The notes under the pieces: generated by a model | Seen by the model: the letters and a program-made list of their open reading frames with translations, nothing else | What the model was told of the DNA's origin: nothing | The model's database searches: none | Source: Caballeronia terrestris | GTDB taxonomy: Bacteria > Pseudomonadota > Gammaproteobacteria > Burkholderiales > Burkholderiaceae | Direction: 5' to 3' | DNA: 64,000 nt | Assembly (NCBI RefSeq): GCF_001544515.1 | Contig: NZ_FCOL02000029.1 | Location: 1 to 64,000, forward strand | Part shown: positions 35,351-43,800 of the stretch, in pieces | Position numbering within the stretch: the first letter of the stretch is position 1 | Layout: every line of letters begins with the position of its first letter | Made by a program: the position numbers and the translations under genes

Positions 35351-35551
35351 TCAGGCTTCCTCGGGCGTTGGGAGAATCCAGTTGCGGGCGGTCCTGTTCA
35401 GGCGCGCCCTTTCTGGCGCTGCCTCAGCGAAGTCTTCGTAGACTTCACCGGTTATTTCACTCGGCCATGCCCATTCGTCCGCCTGAGCGTGAGTTTCTTT
35501 GGACGGACACACGTCCTGTGACCGGCCCGACCCGTAGCGTTGTTCATTCAT
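35351..35551 (-). CDS. Small hypothetical protein (66 residues)
   Basis: A 66-residue frame starting MNEQRYGSGRSQDVCPSKET and ending ILPTPEEA. It has a ribosome site (GGGGAG) just before the ATG at 35551. It is hydrophilic, acidic in the middle (EITGEVYEDFAEAAPERARL) and has one cysteine. It converges with the cobalamin adenosyltransferase gene with a 4-base gap, and is divergent from hmp. No family is recognised. The longer frame extending to 35785 would overlap the hmp promoter and is not favoured. Confidence 0.55.
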   Translation of the reverse strand: MNEQRYGSGRSQDVCPSKETHAQADEWAWPSEITGEVYEDFAEAAPERARLNRTARNWILPTPEEA

Positions 35552-35664
35552 GATGGCTCCCCGCGCGCGCTGAGAGGACATTCTGCATGCGAGCTTCGAG
35601 CCGTGGTCGATGAGAAAATAGATCCACAAACTGCGACAAAAGCACTCATTCAGCGCTCCCTTAA

Positions 35665-35687
35665 AAGATGTAGCATCGATGCATCTT
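35665..35687. promoter_or_regulatory. NsrR-type operator upstream of hmp
   Basis: A 23-bp inverted repeat, AAGATG (35665-35670) to CATCTT (35682-35687), whose inner bases also partly pair (TA/GC flanks). It matches the 11-1-11 NsrR consensus with AAGATGYA arms known from enterobacterial hmp promoters. It ends 18 bases before the hmp ATG, so bound repressor would block transcription or early elongation. Nitric oxide control of hmp is inferred. Confidence 0.75.
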
Positions 35688-35705
35688 AGAAAGGGAGAAC
35701 CCCCA

Positions 35706-36908
35706 ATGACCGCATTGACCGCCGACCAGATCGCCCGCGTGAAGGCCACCGCGCCCGTCCTCGCCGAGCATGGCGCGACCATCACGACGCATTTCTACAA
35801 GCGCCTGTTCGCCAACCACCCCGAGTTGAAGCACCTCTTCAACCAGGCGCATCAACAAAGCGGCGGGCAGCCGCAGGCACTGGCGCGCGCGGTCTACGCG
35901 TACGCGGCGAACATCGACAATCTCGGCGCGCTGACCGGCGCCGTCGCGCACATCACGCAGAAGCACGCGAGCCTGAACATCCGCGCCGAGCATTACCCGA
36001 TCGTCGGCGAGAACCTGCTGGCGGCCATCTCCGAAGTCCTCGGCGACGCCGTCGATCAACCCACGCTCGACGCCTGGGCTGCCGCCTACGGCCAACTCGC
36101 CGGCATCCTGATCGGCGCGGAGCAGAAGCTCTACGACGGCGCGGCGTGGAGCGGCTTCCGTCCGTTCGCCGTGGTGCGCAAGGAAATGGAGAGCGACGAA
36201 ATCACGTCGTTCTATCTGAAGCCTTCGGATGGCGGGAAGCTGCGCGATTTCGCGCCCGGCCAGTACGTCAGCGTGAAGCGGTTCGTGACCGAGATCGGCG
36301 TCGTTCAGCCGCGCCAGTATTCACTCTCCGATGCCCCGAACGGCCAGTATCTGCGGATTTCTGTGAAGCGCGAGCGCCCCATTGGCCTGCCTGCCGGGCA
36401 TGTGTCGAACGGGTTGCATGACGGCGTCGAGGTTGGATCGATCGTCGAGGTGAGCGCGCCGATGGGCGAATTTTCGCTCGATCGCACGAAAACGACGCCC
36501 GTCGTTCTGATGAGCGGCGGTGTCGGCATTACGCCGATGGTGTCGATGCTGGCGTCGATCGTCGCCAGTGGCAGCGCGCGGCAAGTCGCGTTCGTGCATG
36601 CGTGCCGGCACGGCGGCGTGCACGCGTTCAAGCATTGGGTGAACGACATTGCGTCGAAGCATCCGAACGTCACGCGCGCGGTGTTCTACGAAGCGGTGCG
36701 TCCGGAAGATCGCCAGGGCGCGGACTTCGACTTCCCCGGACGCATGGACTGGCCGCAGTTCGTGAGCCAGGCGCTTCTGCCCGATGCCGATTACTACATC
36801 TGCGGCCCGGTCGCCTTCATGCGCGGGCAGATGGCCGCGCTGCACGCCGCGGGCATCCACGCCGAGCGGATTCACACTGAGATCTTCGGCGCGGGCATGC
36901 TGGAATAA
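35706..36908 (+). CDS. hmp: Flavohemoprotein (nitric oxide dioxygenase)
   Basis: A 400-residue two-part enzyme. Residues 1-140 form a globin with proximal His87 (ITQKHASLNI) and distal Tyr31 (THFYKRLF). Residues 150-400 form the ferredoxin-reductase part: FAD motif RQYSLSDAP, NAD motif GGVGITPMVSML and C-terminal YYICGPVAFM. It oxidises nitric oxide to nitrate with O2 and NADH. ATG 35706 follows GGGAG; the in-frame start at 35679 would lie inside the operator. A 23-bp NsrR-like box is directly upstream. Confidence 0.97.
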   Translation: MTALTADQIARVKATAPVLAEHGATITTHFYKRLFANHPELKHLFNQAHQQSGGQPQALARAVYAYAANIDNLGALTGAVAHITQKHASLNIRAEHYPIVGENLLAAISEVLGDAVDQPTLDAWAAAYGQLAGILIGAEQKLYDGAAWSGFRPFAVVRKEMESDEITSFYLKPSDGGKLRDFAPGQYVSVKRFVTEIGVVQPRQYSLSDAPNGQYLRISVKRERPIGLPAGHVSNGLHDGVEVGSIVEVSAPMGEFSLDRTKTTPVVLMSGGVGITPMVSMLASIVASGSARQVAFVHACRHGGVHAFKHWVNDIASKHPNVTRAVFYEAVRPEDRQGADFDFPGRMDWPQFVSQALLPDADYYICGPVAFMRGQMAALHAAGIHAERIHTEIFGAGMLE

Positions 36909-36920
36909 TCCGCATCGAAT

Positions 36921-36950
36921 GAAAAAAGGGCTGCGAAACTCGCAGCCCTT
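36921..36950 (-). terminator. Intrinsic terminator for aroG
   Basis: AAGGGCTGCG (36926-36935) pairs with CGCAGCCCTT (36941-36950). Read on the minus strand the stem is followed by TTTTTT. It lies between the convergent hmp and aroG genes; on the plus strand the trailing T-run is missing, so it favours aroG. Confidence 0.85.
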
Positions 36951-36969
36951 GTCACAAGCAGACTGTCAA

Positions 36970-38043
36970 TCAGTTCCCGCCACCGCGCGCCACGCGCCGC
37001 TGCTTGACGCTCTCGGCGAGCCCTTCCAACACCTTCACGCTCTCTTCCCAGCCGATGCACGCATCGGTCACGCTCTGGCCATAGGTCAGTTCGCAACCTT
37101 CCTTGAGATCCTGCCGCCCCGCGACGAGATGCGATTCCACCATCACGCCGACGATCCGCTCATCACCGCCCGCGATCTGCCGGCCGATGTCCTCGCAGAC
37201 CGGAATCTGGTTCTCATGCTTCTTCGAACTGTTCGCGTGGCTCGCGTCGATCATCAGGCGCGCGGCCAAACCCGCCTTGCCGATGTCGCTGCACGCGGCG
37301 TTCACGCTCTCCGCATCGTAGTTCGGCGCCTTGCCGCCGCGCAGGATGATGTGGCAGTCTTCGTTGCCGGCCGTCGAGACGATCGCCGAGTGGCCGCCCT
37401 TCGTCACCGAGAGGAAATGGTGCGGCTGCGACGACGCCTTGATCGCATCGACGGCGATCTTCACGTTGCCGTCCGTCCCGTTCTTGAAGCCGACCGGGCA
37501 CGAAAGCCCCGACGCCAGCTCGCGATGCACCTGCGATTCCGTCGTGCGCGCGCCGATCGCGCCCCACGAGATCAGATCGGCGATGTACTGCGGGCTGATC
37601 ATGTCGAGGTATTCGGTGCCCGCGGGCAGTCCGAGTTCGTTGATGTTCAGCAGCAGCTCACGCGCGGTGCGCAGGCCCTCGTTGATCTTGAAGCTGTTGT
37701 CCATGTGCGGATCGTTGATGAGTCCCTTCCAGCCGACCGTCGTGCGCGGCTTTTCGAAGTACACGCGCATCACGATCTCGAGCTCGCCCGCGAAGCGCTT
37801 ACGTTGTTCGATCAGCCGTCCGGCGTATTCCATCGCGGCCTTGGGATCGTGGATCGAGCACGGCCCAACGATGACGATCAGGCGGTCGTCCATACCGTGC
37901 AGGATGCGGTGCATCGACTTCCGGGCGGTGTAGATCAGTTCCGACACGGATTCGCCGAGCGAGAATTCGCGGATCAGGTGGGCGGGCGGGGTCAGTTCTT
38001 TTAATTCGCGGATACGGACGTCATCAGTGTTATGTGGGGGCAT
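36970..38043 (-). CDS. aroG: 3-deoxy-7-phosphoheptulonate (DAHP) synthase, AroG type
   Basis: A 357-residue class I DAHP synthase that condenses PEP and erythrose-4-phosphate, the first step of aromatic synthesis. Motifs include IVGPCSIHDPKAAMEYA, MRVYFEKPRTTVGWKGL, LSWGAIGARTTESQVHRE-type residues, GFKNGTDGNVKIAVDA and MIDASHANSSKKHENQ. The type I-alpha enzymes are feedback-inhibited by an aromatic amino acid; which one applies here is not evident. Upstream lies a leader peptide with seven aromatic codons and overlapping hairpins, so expression is probably controlled by transcription attenuation. The ribosome site is TGGAG before ATG 38043. Confidence 0.96.
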   Translation of the reverse strand: MPPHNTDDVRIRELKELTPPAHLIREFSLGESVSELIYTARKSMHRILHGMDDRLIVIVGPCSIHDPKAAMEYAGRLIEQRKRFAGELEIVMRVYFEKPRTTVGWKGLINDPHMDNSFKINEGLRTARELLLNINELGLPAGTEYLDMISPQYIADLISWGAIGARTTESQVHRELASGLSCPVGFKNGTDGNVKIAVDAIKASSQPHHFLSVTKGGHSAIVSTAGNEDCHIILRGGKAPNYDAESVNAACSDIGKAGLAARLMIDASHANSSKKHENQIPVCEDIGRQIAGGDERIVGVMVESHLVAGRQDLKEGCELTYGQSVTDACIGWEESVKVLEGLAESVKQRRVARGGGN

Positions 38044-38096
38044 TTCGTTTCTCCAGGAGCGCGTTGCTGCGTGTTGTTTTGCCAGGCGGGGAGGCG

Positions 38097-38129
38097 AAAA
38101 AAAACCGCCAGACTCGGCTGGCGGTTTTT
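38097..38129 (-). terminator. Attenuator terminator in the aroG leader
   Basis: On the minus strand, CCGCCAG (plus 38118-38124) pairs with CTGGCGG (plus 38105-38111) around 6 bases, extended by A-T pairs, and is followed by eight T residues (38104-38097). It sits 54 bases before the aroG ATG and 32 bases after the leader stop. The 5' arm can alternatively pair with CTGGCGG inside the leader codons (38175-38181), which would break the terminator. Confidence 0.85.
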
Positions 38130-38160
38130 CGGGAATTTCGGGTTCTTGCTTACCTACGAC

Positions 38161-38226
38161 TCACCCCTCTCGATCCGCCAGCGGCTTGAGATGCCAAAAG
38201 AAATAAAAGTAAAACTTGGCGGACAT
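38161..38226 (-). CDS. aroG leader peptide with aromatic control codons
   Basis: A 21-residue minus-strand frame (start 38226, stop 38161-38163). Residues 5-11 are FYFYFFW: four Phe, two Tyr and one Trp codon in a row (TTT TAC TTT TAT TTC TTT TGG). A weak ribosome-like GAGAA precedes the ATG. The start codons carry segment 1 (TCCGCCA), complementary to segment 2 (TGGCGGA) in the later codons. Segment 2 is in turn complementary to the terminator 5' arm. This is the classical order of an amino-acid biosynthetic attenuator. The product is not expected to have a function of its own. Confidence 0.88.
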   Translation of the reverse strand: MSAKFYFYFFWHLKPLADREG

Positions 38227-38265
38227 GGCGGGTTCTCGATGGTTCGTGAAAAACAGGTGACTGCC

Positions 38266-38295
38266 TTTATAACCTCAAACATGCTCGACTGACAA
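38266..38295 (-). promoter_or_regulatory. aroG promoter
   Basis: Read on the minus strand, TTGTCA (plus 38290-38295) and TATAAA (plus 38266-38271) are separated by 18 bases. Transcription should begin near 38258, about 30 bases before the leader ATG. Consensus match: 5/6 and 5/6. Confidence 0.7.
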
Positions 38296-38393
38296 GCCGG
38301 AGCACGGTAAAACGCGGATTATCCGCACAACACGGGCAAAAATCGCAGAAAACGAGAGTGGATCATGCGGCGTTCCCGCATGATCCACCGTGA

Positions 38394-39860
38394 TCAAACC
38401 GTGCCGCCGACCGTCATCTTTTCGATGCGCAGTGTCGGCTGGCCGACGCCCACCGGCACGCTCTGGCCTTCCTTGCCGCACACGCCGACGCCGCTATCCA
38501 GCGCCATGTCGTTGCCGATCATCGTCACGAATTTCAGCGCTTCCGGCCCGCTGCCGATCAGCGTCGCGCCCTTGACCGGATAGCTGATCTTGCCGTTCTC
38601 GATCATGTACGCTTCGGACGCCGAGAACACGAACTTGCCGTTGGTGATATCGACCTGACCGCCGCCGAAATTCACCGCGTACAGCCCGTTTTTCACCGAC
38701 GCCAGGATTTCGCCCGGGTCCTTGTCACCGTTGAGCATGTAGGTGTTCGTCATGCGCGGCATCGGCAGGGCGGCGTACGACTCGCGGCGCGCGTTTCCCG
38801 TCACCGGCATCTTCATCAGGCGCGCGTTCAGCGAATCCTGGATGTAGCCCTTCAGAATGCCGTCTTCGATCAGTGTCGTGCACTGCGTCGGGTTGCCTTC
38901 GTCGTCGATATTGAGCGAGCCGCGGCGATTCGGCAGCGTGCCGTCATCGACGACCGTTACGCCTTTCGCCGCCACCTGTTCGCCGATCCGCCCCGCGAAC
39001 GCCGACGATCCCTTGCGGTTGAAATCGCCTTCCAACCCGTGGCCGATTGCTTCGTGCAGCAGCACACCCGGCCAGCCCGGCCCGAGCACGACGGTCATCC
39101 CGCCCGCCGGAGCCGGCCGCGCTTCGAGGTTCACGAGCGCGGCGTGCACGGCGTCATCGACGTATTTCGACAATACTTCGTCCGTGAAATAGCCGTAGTC
39201 GAAGCGGCCACCACCACCACCGCTGCCGATTTCGCGGCGTCCGTCGTGCTCGGCGATCACCGTGACGGAGACGCGCACGAGCGGGCGGACGTCGGCGGCG
39301 AGCGCGCCGTCGCTGCGTGCAACCAGCACGACGTCGTATTCGCCCGCGAGGCCCGCCATGACCTGGACGATGCGCGGATCGCGGCCGCGCGCCATCTTCT
39401 CGACGCGTTCGAGCAATTTCACCTTGGCGGTGGCATCGAGCGAGTGGAGCGGATCGGCGGGGAGGTAGAGGTCGCGGCCGGAGACGCCGGTGAGCGAACT
39501 CGCCGACTTGATCTTGTGCTTGCCGCCGCCCGCCTTCGCGATCGCGCGCGTGGCGATGGCCGCCTGACGGATCGACTCGGGCGAGAGGTCGTCGGAATAG
39601 GCGAAGGCCGTGCGATCGCCGGACACGGCGCGCACGCCGACGCCCTGGTCGATGCTGAAGCTGCCCGATTTGACGATGCCCTCTTCGAGGCTCCACGCCT
39701 CGCTGCGGGTCATCTGGAAGTAGAGGTCCGCGTAATCGACCTTGTGCGTGAAGATTTCGGCGAGCGTGCGCGTGATGAGCGCCTCGTCGAGCCCATAGGG
39801 CGTGAGCAGAACGTCTTTCGCGGTGACGAGATTGCGGATGCCGGGTTCGATGATGTTCAT
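38394..39860 (-). CDS. tldD: Metalloprotease TldD
   Basis: A 488-residue TldD/PmbA protein. The metal site is HEAIGHGLEGDFNRKG, where His, Glu and a second His bind zinc with a distal Cys or acidic residue. It partners PmbA (TldE) as a heterodimer that degrades unfolded peptides and processes some modified peptides; pmbA is not in this window. The gene is near yhdP, as in E. coli, with a nitrilase gene between them. The length (E. coli 481) is normal. Confidence 0.96.
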   Translation of the reverse strand: MNIIEPGIRNLVTAKDVLLTPYGLDEALITRTLAEIFTHKVDYADLYFQMTRSEAWSLEEGIVKSGSFSIDQGVGVRAVSGDRTAFAYSDDLSPESIRQAAIATRAIAKAGGGKHKIKSASSLTGVSGRDLYLPADPLHSLDATAKVKLLERVEKMARGRDPRIVQVMAGLAGEYDVVLVARSDGALAADVRPLVRVSVTVIAEHDGRREIGSGGGGGRFDYGYFTDEVLSKYVDDAVHAALVNLEARPAPAGGMTVVLGPGWPGVLLHEAIGHGLEGDFNRKGSSAFAGRIGEQVAAKGVTVVDDGTLPNRRGSLNIDDEGNPTQCTTLIEDGILKGYIQDSLNARLMKMPVTGNARRESYAALPMPRMTNTYMLNGDKDPGEILASVKNGLYAVNFGGGQVDITNGKFVFSASEAYMIENGKISYPVKGATLIGSGPEALKFVTMIGNDMALDSGVGVCGKEGQSVPVGVGQPTLRIEKMTVGGTV

Positions 39861-39975
39861 GCGGTGCCTGTGGCTATATCGGTGACGTGTGTTGGAAATG
39901 TGATGAATATTCTAACGTCGGTGTCTGGGGAGCTATCTGCGGGATAGAAAGCGCGCTTTCAAGCTCGTTACGTGT

Positions 39976-40809
39976 TCAGCCTAGCACGCGATGGCGGTAC
40001 GCCGGCAGGCTCTGCCGCACGGACGCGATGCGCGCCGGCTCGATCTCGCCGGACACGACGCCCGCGCCCTCTTCGCGCACGTCGATGATTTCGCCCCACG
40101 GATCGATCAGAATGGTGTGGCCCCAGGTGCGGCGGCCATTCTCGTGCTTCCCGCCCTGCGCGGCGGCGAGCACGTAGCACTGGTTTTCGATGGCGCGTGC
40201 TTTTAGCAGCGTTTCCCAGTGCGCCTTACCAGTGGTGTAAGTAAACGCAGAAGGAACGACGATCAACGCGCAGTCGCCCATCTTTCGATACAGCTCGGGA
40301 AACCGCAGGTCGTAGCAGACCGACAGCCCGACGCGCCCGAACGGCGCCTCGAATGTGCGCACTTCGCCGCCGGGGCAGATGGTGCGGGCTTCGTCGAAGG
40401 ACTCTTCGCCCTTTTCGAAATTGAACAGATGAATCTTGTCATAGCGCGCGGCTTGTTTGCCGGCGGGATCGAAGACGAGCGTCGTGTTCAGCACGCGCGA
40501 CGGTTCGGGCGACTCCAGCGGCATCGTCCCGCCGATGACCCACACGCGATGCTCGCGCGCGGCATCGGCCAAGAATTGCTGGATCGGGCCGTGGCCGGGC
40601 GTTTCGCGGATAGCGAGCTTGTCGGTGTCCTTGAAGCCCATGAAGCAGAAGTATTCGGGCAGCAGCACGAGCTGCGCGCCGTCGCGCGCGGCCTCGGCGA
40701 TCAGCCGGCCCGCCTCGGCGAGATTGCGCTCGCGATCCGGCGTGCTGACCATTTGCAGCGCCGCGACCCTGAACGGCCCGGCGTGGTGTTCGCTTGATCT
40801 TTCGCTCAT
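39976..40809 (-). CDS. Carbon-nitrogen hydrolase (nitrilase family, Nit1/Nit2-like)
   Basis: A 277-residue member of the nitrilase superfamily with the catalytic triad Glu52 (LLPEYFCFMG), Lys125 (RYDKIHLFNF) and Cys165 (LSVCYDLRFPELYR). The set of motifs resembles the Nit1/NitA deaminated-glutathione amidases, so metabolite repair is a plausible role; other omega-amidases are possible. It lies between yhdP and tldD on the same strand, with 61 bases from yhdP's stop and 115 bases to tldD's start. Confidence 0.88.
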   Translation of the reverse strand: MSERSSEHHAGPFRVAALQMVSTPDRERNLAEAGRLIAEAARDGAQLVLLPEYFCFMGFKDTDKLAIRETPGHGPIQQFLADAAREHRVWVIGGTMPLESPEPSRVLNTTLVFDPAGKQAARYDKIHLFNFEKGEESFDEARTICPGGEVRTFEAPFGRVGLSVCYDLRFPELYRKMGDCALIVVPSAFTYTTGKAHWETLLKARAIENQCYVLAAAQGGKHENGRRTWGHTILIDPWGEIIDVREEGAGVVSGEIEPARIASVRQSLPAYRHRVLG

Positions 40810-40870
40810 GTCTGCCTGCGGTGAATGCGTCTGATGCGTCGGAAGCCGGTGAAACGCGACGCTGTCAGCC

Positions 40871-43800
40871 TCAGTCGGTGACAGCGGCGGCAGGAGTTTC
40901 GATCTTACCCTGATCGCCCTTCACCCGCTGAATGACCGGTTTCGACCACGTACCGGTGATCGCGTAGTCGCGCGCGAACGCCTTGCCGATCGATTTCGAC
41001 AGCACCAGGTCCCCCGCCAGCGTCGCTAGGCCGAGCAGCGGATTGATGACCGCCGCGCCGATCGCAACCGCGCCGGCGCTGATCGTCGGGATCACGAGGG
41101 CGTGGAGGTCCTGGGTCTGCGTCGGCAGGTTGACCATGCCCTTCAGCTCGACGCGCGCGGGCGAGGTGACCATCGTGAAATTGTCGGTGCGGACGATACC
41201 GTCGTCGATTTTCGCCGTGCCGGTGATGCGGTCGAACGGCAGCCCCTTGCCGACGACGTCCTGGAAATTCAGCGTAAGCAGGTGCGCGAGACTTTGCAGG
41301 CTCAGGATGCCGAGCAGCTTCGCCGCGCCCGCGTTCACCTTCAGGATCTGGCCGTGGCGCAGGTCGACGGCGAGCGCGCCGTCGAGTGTCGGCAGGTCGA
41401 CGGCGGTCGGGCCGCCGCTCCAAGCGGCGTTGCCGGAGATCGAGCCGCTGCCCGCGTTCACCGTGCGCGGCAGGCCGAATCGGTCGAGCAGGCCGCCCGC
41501 GTCCTTCACGTCGAGCTTGAAATCGAGCGCGGTGCGGCGCGGGGTGGTGTCGTTGGGGTTGTCGTCGTCATCGTCGTCGGTTTCGGCGGACGTGAACGCG
41601 CGCCAGTTCGCTGTTGCGGCGAGCGTCGCGTCTGGGTTGGCCAACTCGAACTTGTCGAGCGACCACACCGGCATGCCGTGATCGACGCTGTTGTGCGCAT
41701 CGACTTCGAGCCGTCCGATCGGCCGTCCTCGCACGACGATTTCATTCACGATCAGATCGATCGACGGCATGTTGCGCGGCGGCCGGCGGATCGTCGGCCC
41801 GGCGAGGTCGCCCTCCGATTTGTCCGGAATCACGACCTGCGTGAAGCGCGCCTGCAACGCGCCCGGGCTGTCGCGGATCGCGCCGGGCGTCCACGCGACC
41901 TGTCCCGTCAGCTGATCCGACGCGATGTTCGCCTGCCACTTGCGGTTGTCCTCGCTCGCATCGACGACGATGTTTTGCCAGCGTCGGCTAAGTAGCTTGA
42001 GCGTCGTGAGATGCAGCGCGACGCGAGTCGGGATGAACTGTCTGATGTTTTCGTTCACCGGCGGTTTTGGCGCGGCGACGGCGGACTGCGTTGCGGGCGG
42101 CGGCGTGAATTCCGTGATGAACTTGCGCCAGGCGTCGGCATCGAGTTCGTCGAGATCGATCGCGGCCGTTACGCCTTGCGGCGGCAGATCGGCCGGCTTG
42201 TTCACGCCGATCGCGCCGCGCACCACGTTCAACTGCGTCTTGCCCGTCTGCTGCAACAGGTAGTGCGCCTTCACGGGGCCGAGCGTGACATTCGCGTCGT
42301 GACGCCCGGCCGGGCCGTCGGTGGCCGGCTCGAAGCGGACGGCGAACGGCATCGGCGTGCCTCGCGGTTTCGCGAACGGCGCCGGAAAGTCGAGACCGAG
42401 GCCGGTCAGATCGGACGTTGCCTCGATGCGCGGCAGCGCGTTCTTCATGCCGCGCACGTGCATTTCGTAAGGCGCCGTGCCGCTGACGTGCTTCAGAACC
42501 TGCGTGATCTGCGGACTGATGCGCACGTTGAGCCCCTTCGCCGCATCCGCGCCGATGCGCCCGTTCACATTCAGCGCGTAGCTGCCGTCCGGCTTCACGC
42601 CGCCGGTTCCGCGCACGTCGCCGCCGAGAAAACGCCCGGTGAGATTGTCGAGCGTGACGCTTTTCTGGGCAAAGCTCGCGCGTCCGCGCACGTGCGAAAG
42701 CGGCGGCAGGTTCGCGTAGGCGACTTCGTTGTCGGCGAAGGTGAGCGAGCCTTCGTAATCGACGTGCGGCTTCGGCAGCCGGATGCGCGGCAGGCCGAGC
42801 TTGAGCGCGAGCGTGGCGTCGCCGGTCGCGCGGATCTTGCGCGTCGCGTGCTTCGCCATGATGCCGAGCGAGCTGTCGTCGACGTACTGGAGCATGTCCG
42901 CGAGCGGCCCGCGCGCCTGCCCGTCGATCAGCAACAGCGACTCGCGATTGCCCGTATCCTCGATGCGCCCGGTCGTCTTCGTGATCGCGACGTTGCGATA
43001 GTGCGCGCGGTCGATGTCGAAGCGCAGCTTGTTCTGTGCCATCTGGAACTTGCCGCTGATGCCGTCGAAGCCGGGCCAGAAGTTCGGCGTGCCGTTCAAC
43101 ATTTTGCGCGGCGGGTAGGGCGTCGGATCGAACTTGCCGCCGGTAAATGGCGCCTCGATGCGGAAGATGCCGGCATCGGGAAACTTCGTGTACGGGAAGC
43201 GGGTCAGGTCGCCGTGCACTTCGATCGTGCCGTTGCGCGACACGCCTGCCTGCAGCGCGTGTCCCAGATAGACGCGCACGCGTTCGTTGAGCGACGTCGG
43301 CAGATAGCGCACGAGGCTCGTCACCTTCAGGCGCGCAACCTTCGCCTTCAGATCGAGCGTGCCTCGTCCGTGGCCCTGGTTCCAGTAATAGGCGGTGGCT
43401 TCGCCCTCGGCGTCGGCGTTCTTCACGCGCAGCGTTTCGACGCGCACCGTGAACGCACGGCGCGGCTCGCCGGGCGCGGGCGCATCGGCGATGGTCCAGG
43501 CGGCGCGCCCTTCGAGCGTATCGAAGGTGAGGCGCGGATCGTCGAAGGCGCCGGGGATCGTCACGGCGGCATTCTTCGTATCGATCGTGATCGAGCCTTG
43601 CGTCTGGTCGGCGTCGATCTTGCCCCACAGGTTTTCGACGCCTGGAATCCCCGCGCGCGGATGGTTGTTCGCCGTGAGCCCCGGCGGCGGCTCCTGCGCC
43701 TGCACGCTGATGCCCTGCAAGTCGCCCTTGACCGTGTATCTCAAAACCGGCAGCGCTTCGCCTTTTGCCTGCAGTTCCTTGGCTTCCTCGTCGGTTTTCG

